This document shows positions 1 to 7,499 of a stretch of DNA of 26,538 nucleotides, piece after piece. Origin of the DNA: an uncultured Collinsella sp. (GTDB lineage: Bacteria; Actinomycetota; Coriobacteriia; Coriobacteriales; Coriobacteriaceae); NCBI GenBank assembly GCA_905209455.1, contig CAJLTA010000028.1:1-26538 (forward strand), given 5' to 3'. How positions within the stretch are numbered: position 1 is the stretch's first letter; each line of letters begins with the position of its first letter. Under the pieces are notes generated by a model. It did not search any database, was not told the DNA's origin, and was given only the letters and a program-made list of their open reading frames with translations. The translations under genes and the position numbers were made by a program.

Positions 1-6
1 AATCGT

Positions 7-27
7 AGCCCGAGACGGTCCCGGGCT
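7..27. repeat. Small GC-rich hairpin at the left edge
   Basis: AGCCCG (7-12) is the exact inverse complement of CGGGCT (22-27), and an inner GA/TC pair can extend the stem around a CGG loop. No T-run follows on the + strand. It could be the 3' end of an upstream transcript unit cut off by the contig edge, or chance. Confidence 0.35.
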
Positions 28-45
28 GACAATTTCGACTGTAAT

Positions 46-80
46 GGACGTTCTTAAACGACTGTCAAACAAGAACGTCC
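46..80. repeat. 10-bp perfect inverted repeat upstream of lspA
   Basis: GGACGTTCTT (46-55) and AAGAACGTCC (71-80) are perfect inverse complements around a 15-base loop. There is no T-run. It lies in noncoding DNA between the contig edge and lspA and could be an RNA hairpin or a dyad binding site. The sequence alone does not decide between these. Confidence 0.5.
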
Positions 81-106
81 CCAACGTCAACTTTTGTCAC
101 GTCCAA

Positions 107-141
107 GCGGCATTCTGTTTTTCGGAATGTCGCTTTCGTTT
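107..141 (+). terminator. Probable Rho-independent terminator of an upstream gene
   Basis: GCGGCATTC (107-115) pairs with GAATGTCGC (125-133), giving nine pairs with one G-U, around a T-rich loop. A T-rich tail follows (TTTCGTTTT). The position, before lspA and after the missing upstream gene, fits a terminator. The rest of 1-273 shows no convincing ORF. Confidence 0.5.
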
Positions 142-273
142 TATGCTGGTTATTTCGCTTGCGTTGGTGGATATGTCGTGCGCTCTGCTTGTGGCAATAT
201 AAGATGTTTACTTGTGTTAAACGGAATTCGATGTTCTTGAGGGTAGGGGATTTCTTTGGGTCGTGCTGGGGAT

Positions 274-855
274 ATGACGCCGCCTTTGCGCTGGCGGTTA
301 GGTGTTGCTGGTGGGGTGGTGCTGGTTGTGCTGCTTTTTGATCAGCTGACCAAGCTTGCGGTTCGTGCCGTGGGCGACGCTTTGCATGTGACTGTTATCC
401 CCGGTGTGATCGACTTTCTATTTGTCCGCAATATCGGTGCTGCCTTTAGCATGGGCGAGGGGCATGGCGTTGCGTTTGCTTTGCTGGCGCTTGCGGTCAT
501 TGTCGCCATTGCCGTGTACTTGCTTCGCGCGCCCCAGCTTGCTCGCTTGGAGGTTGTGGGCATGGCTATGGTCGCGGGCGGCGCCATTGGCAACGCGATC
601 GACCGTCTGGCCTTTGGCTTCGTGACCGATTTTATTGCCACCACCTTCATCGACTTTCCTGTCTTTAACGTGGCCGATATCGGCATTACCGTGGGCGTTG
701 TGCTCGCCCTCTTCGGCTACATGTTCTTGAGTCCCGCGGCCCGCGAGGTTGATGCGACTGCCGAGCTCAATGCCCGTGATGAGGCCCGCGCTAAGCGCAA
801 AGCCAAGCAGCGTGGGGAGCGTGCCCGCAAGATTCGCGAAAGGAATGAGCGTTAA
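274..855 (+). CDS. lspA: Lipoprotein signal peptidase (signal peptidase II)
   Basis: This membrane aspartic protease removes signal peptides from diacylglyceryl-prolipoproteins. The family motifs appear in order: FDQLTK near the N-terminus, NIGAAFSMGEG, GNAIDR with Asp110, and FNVADI with Asp135. The two aspartates are the expected catalytic pair. Four hydrophobic segments fit the usual topology. After the last one there is a cytosolic tail of about 45 residues, very rich in Arg, Lys and Glu, longer than in many LspA proteins. ATG 274 is chosen. A TTG at 256, behind a G-rich stretch (GAGGGTAGGGG), would add six residues and cannot be excluded. The stop codon shares one base with the start of the pseudouridine synthase gene, so the two are probably translationally coupled. 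The family call is firm; only the start is uncertain. Confidence 0.95.
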   Translation: MTPPLRWRLGVAGGVVLVVLLFDQLTKLAVRAVGDALHVTVIPGVIDFLFVRNIGAAFSMGEGHGVAFALLALAVIVAIAVYLLRAPQLARLEVVGMAMVAGGAIGNAIDRLAFGFVTDFIATTFIDFPVFNVADIGITVGVVLALFGYMFLSPAAREVDATAELNARDEARAKRKAKQRGERARKIRERNER

Positions 856-1868
856 TGGCCGACATCCATATTCTTGTTGCCGACGATTCCGCTGGTCAGC
901 GTCTTGACGCCTATTTGGGCGCCAACGATGGCTGTCCCACGCGCTCTGCCTGCGCGCATCTGATCGAGGGAGGCGCCGTTGCCGTCAACGGTGAGACTTG
1001 TCTCTCTAAAAAGTACGCCGTACGCGCCGGCGATCGCATCTCGGTCGACTTGCCCGAGCCGCACGACCCGACCGACGTGATTCCCGAGGCCATTCCCCTC
1101 GATATCCGCTACGAGGACGACTACCTTATCGTGCTCTCCAAGCAGCGGGGCCTGGTGTGCCATCCCGCCCATGGCCACGAGAGCGGCACCCTTGCGAACG
1201 CTCTGGTCTACCACTGCGGCATCGATCATCTTGGTACTGTGCAGGGTGAGGACCGCCCCGGCATCGTGCATCGCCTGGATCGCGATACCTCGGGCCTTAT
1301 GCTCGCGGCAAAAGATGACGACACCCAGCGCGCGCTTCAGAATCTCATCCGCACGCGCACGCTCGACCGCCGCTATATCACGCTTGTCCACGGGCACATC
1401 GCCATGGACGAGGGCACCATCAATACCGGTATCGCCCGTTCTACGCGCGACCGCGTCAAGATGGCGGTTTCGGATGACCCCTTTGCCCGTCAGGCCATTA
1501 CGACCTTTAAGGTCCTCGAGCGCTTTGATTCCACGCGTTTTGACGACGGCTATACGCTCGTTGAGTGCCACCTGTTTACGGGCCGCACACATCAGATTCG
1601 CGTGCATATGCGCCATATCAACCACGCCTGCGTGGGCGATCCGCTCTACGGCAAGTGCGATGCGCGTGCCGATCAGGGCCTGACCAGGCAGTTCCTGCAT
1701 TCTTGGCGCGTTGCGTTCGATCATCCCGTAACGGGGAAGCGCATTGAGTGCCGTGATGAGCTGCCGTGGGATCTTGCCGCGGTTCTGGACGATCTGGCCC
1801 CGCGTTCGCTTGGTCGCACTGTCGCCGGCGACGACATCGTTCCGCAGCTCGGTCTTCTCGAAGCCTAG
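855..1868 (+). CDS. rluD: RluA/RluD-family 23S rRNA pseudouridine synthase
   Basis: The enzyme isomerises uridine to pseudouridine in RNA. Residues 1-75 look like an S4 RNA-binding domain (RLDAYLG, then VAVNGE and AGDRISV). The catalytic domain follows with the family motif HRLDRDTSG, whose first Asp is residue 142, and the later motifs FTGRTHQIRVH and GDPLYGK. The 337-residue length is normal for RluD. An lspA–rluD neighbourhood is common in Gram-positive bacteria. The ATG overlaps the lspA stop as TAATG. RluD modifies helix 69 of 23S rRNA; the exact target cannot be read from sequence, and other RluA-class enzymes are alternatives. The gene has good codon use and no sign of damage. Confidence 0.9.
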   Translation: MADIHILVADDSAGQRLDAYLGANDGCPTRSACAHLIEGGAVAVNGETCLSKKYAVRAGDRISVDLPEPHDPTDVIPEAIPLDIRYEDDYLIVLSKQRGLVCHPAHGHESGTLANALVYHCGIDHLGTVQGEDRPGIVHRLDRDTSGLMLAAKDDDTQRALQNLIRTRTLDRRYITLVHGHIAMDEGTINTGIARSTRDRVKMAVSDDPFARQAITTFKVLERFDSTRFDDGYTLVECHLFTGRTHQIRVHMRHINHACVGDPLYGKCDARADQGLTRQFLHSWRVAFDHPVTGKRIECRDELPWDLAAVLDDLAPRSLGRTVAGDDIVPQLGLLEA

Positions 1869-1886
1869 CCAGTATTAGGTGGTTTC

Positions 1887-1918
1887 TTGAACTCGGTAAG
1901 CCTGCGGTAAGATATACG
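1887..1918 (+). promoter_or_regulatory. Putative promoter of the glycosyltransferase gene
   Basis: TTGAAC (1887-1892) resembles a -35 box. A GATATACG stretch at 1911-1918 gives a -10-like hexamer 18-20 bases downstream, and the start codon is about 35 bases further on. This is a consensus match by eye only. Confidence 0.35.
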
Positions 1919-1950
1919 ATTGTTTACGTTACACGTTGCTGGGAGCCTGC

Positions 1951-3246
1951 ATGCTCGCCTTTTTACAAACCAACACACCCATCGTGATCTTCAACCAGAT
2001 TGTCGTCACGCTGCTCACGGTCTGCTTTCTGTACCAGGTGGTCTTCTTTGTCATTGGCGCTCTTCGTGGCGAGGTCGCGCCTCCCAAGGCCAAAAAACTC
2101 CATCGCTATGCCTTCTTTATCGCGGCGCATAACGAGGAAGCCGTAATTGCCAATCTCGTACGCTCCATCAAGGACCAGGACTATCCGTCCGAGCTTATCG
2201 AGGTCTTTGTCGTTGCCGATGCCTGCACCGACAACACGGCGCAGCTCGCGCGCGAGGCCGGTGCCATTGTTTACGAGCGCAATGACCTGGCCCGCAAGGG
2301 CAAGAGCTGGGTCATGGACTTTGGCTTCGACCGCATTCTCAACGAGTATCCCGACACGTTTGAGGGCTACTTTATCTTCGATGCCGATAACGTTATCTCC
2401 CGCGATTACGTTTCCAAGATGAATGATGCCTTTGACCAGGGCTTCCATGTGGTCACGAGCTATCGCAATTCCAAGAACTTCGGCAGCTCGTGGATCTCGG
2501 CTGCTAATGCCACGTGGTATCTACGCGAGGCGCGCTTCCTCAACAACGCGCGTAATATCTGCAAGACGTCCTGCGCTGTTTCGGGTTCGGGTTACCTTAT
2601 CTCGTCAAGCGTTATCGAGGGCATGCACGGTTGGCAGTTCCACACGCTGACCGAGGACATTCAGTTCACTACGTTCTGCGCTATTCACGGTATTCGCATT
2701 GGCTATGCGCCGGCGGAGTTCTTTGACGAGCAACCCGTGACGTTCAAGGCATCCTGGAAGCAGCGTATGCGCTGGACCAAGGGCTTTTACCAGGTGTTCT
2801 TTACCTACGGTAAGCATCTGGTCAAGTCGACGTTCCGCTATCATCGCTTTGCCGCCTACGACATGTTCATGACGATCGCCCCGGGTATGCTGCTATCGCT
2901 GATCTCGATGCTCGCTAATGCGACGTTCTTGATTGTGGGTGGCCTTTCGCATGGTTTCTTGGCTACCGAAGTCGAGATGCAGGCGTGCGCCGCTTCGCTC
3001 ATTATGACCTTCGCCATGATGTATCAGACCTTCTTTATCCTGGCGCTGCTCACGACTATCTTTGAGTATAAGCACATTCACTGCGCGCAAAAGTGGCGTC
3101 TGGTGACTAACCTGTTTACCTTCCCGATCTTTATGTTCAGCTATATCCCCATCACGGTGGCCGCGCTGTTCCTGAAGGTCGACTGGGTGCCGACGCAGCA
3201 CGCCGTCAACGTTACCCTTGACGAGGTCATGCAAGGCGCCAAATAA
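1951..3246 (+). CDS. Processive family-2 membrane glycosyltransferase
   Basis: This is a GT2 enzyme of the hyaluronan, cellulose or poly-GlcNAc synthase type, which extends a polysaccharide from a nucleotide sugar at the membrane. A hydrophobic segment at about residues 10-32 precedes the GT-A domain. The domain has the DAD motif at 144-146, TED at 234-236 and the QxxRW-type motif QRMRW at 271-275. Together these mark processive transferases. Several membrane segments follow from about residue 300. ATG 1951 is preferred over the TTG at 1936 because GGGAG sits five bases upstream. The gene is flanked by a promoter-like site and a terminator, so it may be a single transcript. No export, modification or c-di-GMP genes lie beside it. 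The sugar and the polymer are therefore unknown. Confidence 0.85.
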   Translation: MLAFLQTNTPIVIFNQIVVTLLTVCFLYQVVFFVIGALRGEVAPPKAKKLHRYAFFIAAHNEEAVIANLVRSIKDQDYPSELIEVFVVADACTDNTAQLAREAGAIVYERNDLARKGKSWVMDFGFDRILNEYPDTFEGYFIFDADNVISRDYVSKMNDAFDQGFHVVTSYRNSKNFGSSWISAANATWYLREARFLNNARNICKTSCAVSGSGYLISSSVIEGMHGWQFHTLTEDIQFTTFCAIHGIRIGYAPAEFFDEQPVTFKASWKQRMRWTKGFYQVFFTYGKHLVKSTFRYHRFAAYDMFMTIAPGMLLSLISMLANATFLIVGGLSHGFLATEVEMQACAASLIMTFAMMYQTFFILALLTTIFEYKHIHCAQKWRLVTNLFTFPIFMFSYIPITVAALFLKVDWVPTQHAVNVTLDEVMQGAK

Positions 3247-3254
3247 CCACCACC

Positions 3255-3298
3255 AAAACCACCGCAAAGGGGACAGGCACCTTTGTGGTGGTTTTTGC
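3255..3298 (+). terminator. Terminator built from a GGGGACAGG-type palindrome
   Basis: AAAACCACC-G-CAAAGG (3255-3270) pairs with CCTTTG-T-GGTGGTTTT (3280-3295), 16 pairs with one G-U, closing a nine-base loop (GGACAGGCA). The T-run at 3291-3295 is followed by further T residues. It begins nine bases after the glycosyltransferase stop and should terminate that transcript. The loop with its flanks resembles a dispersed intergenic repeat; see the findings. Confidence 0.75.
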
Positions 3299-3327
3299 TT
3301 TTGCGATGCAGCTCGAGGAGGAGTCCG

Positions 3328-3750
3328 ATGGTCTATATCCCGTTTTGGATTTGCATCTTTGCCGGCGTGGCAATTGATGCCCGAGAGCGACGGTTTCCCA
3401 ATGGGCTTGCCGGCGCATGTGCCGTGGCGGCGTTGGCGGGCGTTTGGCTCGACCTCGGTTTGAACACAGCGCTTGACCACGCCGGTCTTGCGGTCATCGT
3501 CTACCTTGTCCTTGTGCTTACTGAGTCACTCTGGCGTCGCCTTCGCCACGCCCCCGGCATTGGCATGGGGGACGTCAAGGCACTCTTTGCCCTTTGTACC
3601 TTCGATCCCCTGGGCGGCGTTGTCGCGTTTGCGGTTGCGCTCCTGACCCTTGCCGTCGCTTGCCTCATCGCAAAATCACGCTCCCTGCCATTGCTGCCGT
3701 TTTTGGTGCCTGTTTTTGCCATAATCGAGGTCGTGGGCTGCACTTTGTAA
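3328..3750 (+). CDS. Prepilin peptidase, A24 family (short, standalone)
   Basis: This is a polytopic membrane aspartic peptidase of the type that cleaves type IV prepilin-like leaders. Both catalytic aspartates are visible: Asp17 in IDARERRFPN and Asp82 in the GxGD motif GMGDVK. The rest is hydrophobic and fits about five membrane helices. At 140 residues it is the short form (CpaA, TadV or FlaK-like) without the N-methylation domain of PilD. ATG 3328 is chosen because GAGGAGGAG lies four bases upstream. An upstream start at 3283 would fall inside the terminator stem and has no ribosome site. No pilin, ATPase or secretin gene is in the window, so its substrate must be encoded elsewhere. Confidence 0.8.
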   Translation: MVYIPFWICIFAGVAIDARERRFPNGLAGACAVAALAGVWLDLGLNTALDHAGLAVIVYLVLVLTESLWRRLRHAPGIGMGDVKALFALCTFDPLGGVVAFAVALLTLAVACLIAKSRSLPLLPFLVPVFAIIEVVGCTL

Positions 3751-3781
3751 CCGATTGCGCATCCTTCTTAAGGAGCATGCC

Positions 3782-5029
3782 ATGGCAACTAATCAAGAAA
3801 CGGCCGTCATTAAGGCGCGCATGGACCGTATCCCCTCGGCGTTGTCGCCCGAACTTGTCGAGCGCATTGCCGCCGATCGTGCTTCGGGCTATGTCAACCC
3901 GTATCGTTGCAACGACGATCAGGCTATTCGTCGTATTGATCGCGCCGCCGACAAAGGCACGCTTATGCGTCCGGCGTTTATGCGCGATACCGAAAAGATA
4001 CTTCATCTTCCGGCGTACACCCGTTATGCAGGTAAAACGCAGGTCTTTAGCTTCCGTAGCAATGACGATCTGTCACGCCGCGGTTTGCACGTGCAGCTTG
4101 TCTCGCGCATTGCGCGCGATATCGGTCGCGCCCTGGGGCTCAATTGCGATCTGATCGAGGCGATTGGCCTGGGCCACGACTTGGGACACACGCCTTTCGG
4201 CCATGCCGGCGAGCGCTTCCTCAACGATATCTTTCATGAGCGTACGGGGCGTTATTTTTTCCATAACGTGCAGTCGGTCCGCGTGCTCGACGCGCTATAC
4301 GGCCGCAACGTGTCGCTCCAGACGCTCGACGGCGTGCTATGCCATAACGGCGAGTACGAGCAGCGTGTGTTTGAGCTCTCGGACATGAGCTCCTTTGACC
4401 AGTTTGACCAGACGGTTGAGGATTGCATTGCCACGGGCTATAGCGCAATTGGGCATCTGCGTCCCATGACGCTCGAAGGCTGTGTGGTCCGCATCTCGGA
4501 TATCCTTGCCTACGTCGGTCGTGACCGTCAGGATGCGATCGCGGCGGGCCTGCTTTCGCCCGACGCTTTTGATGATGGCCGGGGCGGTGCCTACAACAGT
4601 TGGATCCTCACGCATGCCTCCATCGATATCGTTGAGCATAGCTATGGTAAGCCGCGCATCGAGATGAGCGAGGACCTGTTTGAGGAGATCCGCCGTGCCA
4701 AGCGCGAGAACTACGAGAAGATCTATAGCAAGGGCGGTATCGAAGGCGACTCCGAGGCGGAGCTGCGCGAAGCCTTCGAAAAGCTTTACGACCGTTGCCT
4801 GCAGGATATAAACGAAGGTGACGAGTCCTCGTATATCTTTAAACACCACATTTCTCGCATCGAGCAGCAGCTTTCCTACTACGATCGCGCCTATGCCTGG
4901 CAGAACGATAAGGACCAGGCGGTCGTGGATTACATTGCGAGCATGACGGACGGTTATTTCTGCGAACTGACGAGCAAGCTGTTCCCGGGTCTAAAGTTTC
5001 CGCATCGTACCTATATTAACGAACGGTAG
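3782..5029 (+). CDS. dgt: dNTP triphosphohydrolase (dGTPase-like), HD superfamily
   Basis: The enzyme hydrolyses dNTPs to deoxynucleoside and triphosphate, helping to control the dNTP pool. The HD metal site is complete: His103 in RGLHVQ, His132-Asp133 in GHDLGHTPFGHAGE and Asp240 in ISDILAYVGRD. The Q-x-F-x-x-R-like segment before the HD domain (TQVFSFRSNDD) and the HNGEYE motif also fit dGTPase-like proteins. The 415-residue length places it nearer the short dGTPase-like group than the 500-residue E. coli enzyme. ATG 3782 is chosen because TTAAGGAG lies six bases upstream; nine extra codons from 3755 are unlikely. It is followed by rarA, another DNA-metabolism gene. Preference for dGTP over other dNTPs is not determinable here. 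Confidence 0.88.
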   Translation: MATNQETAVIKARMDRIPSALSPELVERIAADRASGYVNPYRCNDDQAIRRIDRAADKGTLMRPAFMRDTEKILHLPAYTRYAGKTQVFSFRSNDDLSRRGLHVQLVSRIARDIGRALGLNCDLIEAIGLGHDLGHTPFGHAGERFLNDIFHERTGRYFFHNVQSVRVLDALYGRNVSLQTLDGVLCHNGEYEQRVFELSDMSSFDQFDQTVEDCIATGYSAIGHLRPMTLEGCVVRISDILAYVGRDRQDAIAAGLLSPDAFDDGRGGAYNSWILTHASIDIVEHSYGKPRIEMSEDLFEEIRRAKRENYEKIYSKGGIEGDSEAELREAFEKLYDRCLQDINEGDESSYIFKHHISRIEQQLSYYDRAYAWQNDKDQAVVDYIASMTDGYFCELTSKLFPGLKFPHRTYINER

Positions 5030-5044
5030 TTCGTATCCTTTCGG

Positions 5045-5050
5045 TATACT
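5045..5050 (+). promoter_or_regulatory. Putative -10 box upstream of rarA
   Basis: TATACT lies 26-46 bases before the possible rarA start codons. No good -35 hexamer sits at the usual distance, so this is weak. Confidence 0.25.
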
Positions 5051-5090
5051 GGTTAGTGGAAAACGTTTTTGATTGATGCACGGGATGGCT

Positions 5091-6440
5091 ATGGACGACC
5101 TTTTTTCTGCCTCGACGCGCGAGCGTTCCTTTAAAAATGCGCCGCTCGCGGTGCGCATGCGACCCAATTCGCTCGACGAGTACGTGGGCCAGCAAAAGGC
5201 CGTCGGTAAGGGTTCATGGCTGCGTGCCGCGATCGAGCACGACGTGCTTTCGAGCGTGATTCTGTACGGGCCTGCCGGTGCGGGCAAGACGACGCTGGCC
5301 CACATTATCGCCAACCATACCAAGAGCGAGTTTGTCGAGGTCAGCGCCGTCACGGGTACCGTGAAGGACCTGCGTCGCGTGATTGATGAGGCCAAGACGC
5401 GCCTGAATACGTACGACCGCCGCACCATTCTATTCATCGATGAGATTCACCGCTTCTCTAAGTCGCAGCAGGATGCCCTGCTGCATGCAGTTGAGAACCG
5501 TACCGTCATTATGATTGGCGCTACGACGGAGAACCCGTACTTCGAGGTCAACTCGGCACTGCTCTCACGTGGTCGCGTCGTGGAGCTTGAGCATCTGAAG
5601 GATGAGGATATCGCCACGCTTATTGAACGTGCGCTTGAGGCGCCGCAGGGCTTGAACGGTAAGTTCTCGGCCGATGAGGATACGGTCAAGACCATCTGCA
5701 CGCTGGCAGCGGGTGACGCTCGCTCGGCGCTCACGACGCTCGAGCTTGCGAGCGAGATTGCCGTCACGCGTCCTGATACCGAGGGAACGCCAGCGCCCGC
5801 GGCGGGGGAGCGCTATCCCATCACCGTGGATGACGTGAAGATTGCCAACCCGCGTCGCGGCTTTACGTATGACAAAAACGGCGACATGCACTACGACATC
5901 ATCAGTGCGTTCATCAAGTCCATGCGCGGCAGCGACCCCGATGCCACGATCTATTGGCTCGCGCGCATGATCGATGCTGGGGAGGATCCTAAGTTTATCG
6001 CTCGCCGTATTATGATTCACGCTTCTGAGGATGTTGGCAACGCCGACCCGCAGGCGCTTTTGGTGGCGCATGCCGCGTTTAAGTCTGCCGAGGTCATTGG
6101 CTATCCCGAGTGCCGCATTAACTTGGCTCAGGCTGCACTCTATGTGTGCTTGGCGCCAAAATCCAACGCGTGTGAGGCTTCGATCGATGCGGCGCTGGCC
6201 GATATCCATTCTAGTGGGCTTCGCGAGGTGCCGAGTTATCTGCGCGATCGCCATCGCCCGGGCAGCGATGAATACGGTGTGTATAAGTATCCACATGATT
6301 ATCCCGAAGGCTGGGTCGATCAGCGCTATTTGCCCGAAGGCTTGGAACGCGGTGCATTTTGGCAGCCTGCCGGCCGCGGTTGGGAAGAATGGCGCGTAGA
6401 GCAAAGTGAACGCGACCGCAGCGGGAATGCACCGAAGTAG
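5091..6440 (+). CDS. rarA: Replication-associated recombination protein A (RarA/MgsA), AAA+ ATPase
   Basis: RarA is a clamp-loader-like AAA+ ATPase acting at stalled replication forks. The start of the AAA+ core (VRMRPNSLDEYVGQQ) is family-typical. Walker A GPAGAGKTT is at residues 60-68 and Walker B ends in Asp117-Glu118 of FIDEIHRF. Sensor 1 (GATTENP) and the arginine-finger region (NSALLSRGRV) follow. The C-terminal half has the RarA tetramerisation segments (GSDPDATIYWLARM and ASEDVGNADPQAL). About 449 residues is normal. No start has a good ribosome site: TTG 5073, ATG 5076, ATG 5085 and ATG 5091 are all in frame. ATG 5091 (MDDLFS) is chosen by family length. Confidence 0.92.
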   Translation: MDDLFSASTRERSFKNAPLAVRMRPNSLDEYVGQQKAVGKGSWLRAAIEHDVLSSVILYGPAGAGKTTLAHIIANHTKSEFVEVSAVTGTVKDLRRVIDEAKTRLNTYDRRTILFIDEIHRFSKSQQDALLHAVENRTVIMIGATTENPYFEVNSALLSRGRVVELEHLKDEDIATLIERALEAPQGLNGKFSADEDTVKTICTLAAGDARSALTTLELASEIAVTRPDTEGTPAPAAGERYPITVDDVKIANPRRGFTYDKNGDMHYDIISAFIKSMRGSDPDATIYWLARMIDAGEDPKFIARRIMIHASEDVGNADPQALLVAHAAFKSAEVIGYPECRINLAQAALYVCLAPKSNACEASIDAALADIHSSGLREVPSYLRDRHRPGSDEYGVYKYPHDYPEGWVDQRYLPEGLERGAFWQPAGRGWEEWRVEQSERDRSGNAPK

Positions 6441-6540
6441 CTGCTGATAATTTTGTCCCACGTTGCTGCTAATGGCATGTTCGGTCCCCTTTGGGGTACC
6501 ATGGAAAACGTCTGTATATCGATTCCTTTGGGAGGCTTGT

Positions 6541-7128
6541 ATGAGTCCCATTCAAATCGCCCTGCTGCTGCTCGCCGTTGCCGGCGTGTGGGCCATCGCT
6601 GAGCTCGCGCTTACCCTGCGCAAGACCCGCAATGTTGTCGACTCGCTCGATAAGACCGTGAACGACCTCAACAACACCATCGCCGAGGCTCAGCCTGTGG
6701 TGGCAAAGCTCGATGGCGCTGTCGATGAGCTTACGCCGGCGCTTGCCCAGATGGAGCCGCTGCTTAAGTCGAGCAAGACGGCAGTTGATGCCCTTACCTC
6801 CAATCTCGTAGAGGTCGAAGCCGTGGTTCGCGACATTTCCGAGGTTACGGGCAGCATGGCCGAGGCCAGCAATGCTGTGTCGAGCGTGACCGACTCTGCC
6901 GCCGGTGCTGTGCAGAAGCTCTTCAATAAGGTGAAGGCTCCTGCAACCGACGCCGATCGCAAGCTCGCCGCTGCCGCTGCGGAGGCCGAGCAGCCTACCG
7001 AGCGCGTCCTAATTGGCGAGGACGAGGCCGCCGCGGGCGACGCTGATGGTCAGAAGTCTGTATCCAAGCCGGCTCAGTATTACACCTATACGCCCGCCGA
7101 GACCTTTGAGGAGTCCTGCAATGAGTAG
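6541..7128 (+). CDS. DUF948-type membrane-anchored coiled-coil protein
   Basis: The protein has one membrane segment at about residues 5-23. A long amphipathic region of repeated T/S-V-D-x-L patterns then runs to about residue 130, as in DUF948 general-stress-like proteins. An Ala/Glu-rich tail follows, ending in a short aromatic stretch (AQYYTYTP). Its function is not known. The start is ATG 6541, with GGGAGG five bases upstream; an earlier ATG at 6463 lacks a ribosome site. It overlaps the RsbW-like gene by eight bases and heads the sigma-factor unit. A role linked to envelope stress is only an inference from position. It resembles Bacillus YtxG-type proteins in architecture. Confidence 0.75.
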   Translation: MSPIQIALLLLAVAGVWAIAELALTLRKTRNVVDSLDKTVNDLNNTIAEAQPVVAKLDGAVDELTPALAQMEPLLKSSKTAVDALTSNLVEVEAVVRDISEVTGSMAEASNAVSSVTDSAAGAVQKLFNKVKAPATDADRKLAAAAAEAEQPTERVLIGEDEAAAGDADGQKSVSKPAQYYTYTPAETFEESCNE

Positions 7129-7498
7129 CGAAGCAACCTGCCCTATCACGCTGACCGTTGCCGGTGACCCGCGTCTCGCTCGCCTTGTGCGCATGACGGC
7201 AGCCAACGTTGGTGCCCTGTGCTCTATGTCTGTCGATCGCATCGAGGACATCCGCATGGCTGCTGAGGAGGCTTTCATCTTTGGTTGTACCGCGGTCGAC
7301 TGCGATGACATCACCATCAAATTCGATGTCGATGAGACCCACGTTGGCATGACTATTACCTTTGGCGACCAGGCTACGGTCGATGAAGACGACCAGGCTG
7401 CGGTGTATGCCGAGCTCATCCTCGCGAGCGTGTGCGACTCCTACGAAAAGACTACGGCGCCCCTGATGCTTTCCCTCGACCTCAAGGCGGATATCTAA
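7121..7498 (+). CDS. RsbW-like anti-sigma factor homologue lacking ATP-site residues
   Basis: The 125-residue protein aligns by eye with RsbW/SpoIIAB. The IEDIRMAAEEAF segment matches the N-box helix of RsbW (IEDLKIAVSEACTNAV), and the C-terminal strands also match. The N-box Asn that binds Mg-ATP is replaced (EEAFIFGC). The DxGxG-like G1 box is absent, and the Gly-rich ATP lid before AELILASVCDSYE is missing. It should therefore not bind ATP or act as a kinase in the usual way, but it could still bind a sigma factor. It lies one base before the sigma gene and overlaps DUF948 by eight bases, with GAGGAG upstream of ATG 7121. No RsbV-type antagonist gene is present. The family link is likely; the function is inferred from context. 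Confidence 0.7.
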   Translation: MSSEATCPITLTVAGDPRLARLVRMTAANVGALCSMSVDRIEDIRMAAEEAFIFGCTAVDCDDITIKFDVDETHVGMTITFGDQATVDEDDQAAVYAELILASVCDSYEKTTAPLMLSLDLKADI

Positions 7499-7499
7499 T

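Noticed and set aside
3283..3327. Upstream start for the prepilin peptidase
   Set aside because: It lies in the terminator stem and has no ribosome site; ATG 3328 has a strong one.
6479..6499. SigB-like promoter GTTCGG…GGGTAC before the DUF948 gene
   Set aside because: The spacer is only nine bases, against about 13-15 for SigB promoters, and the hexamers match weakly.
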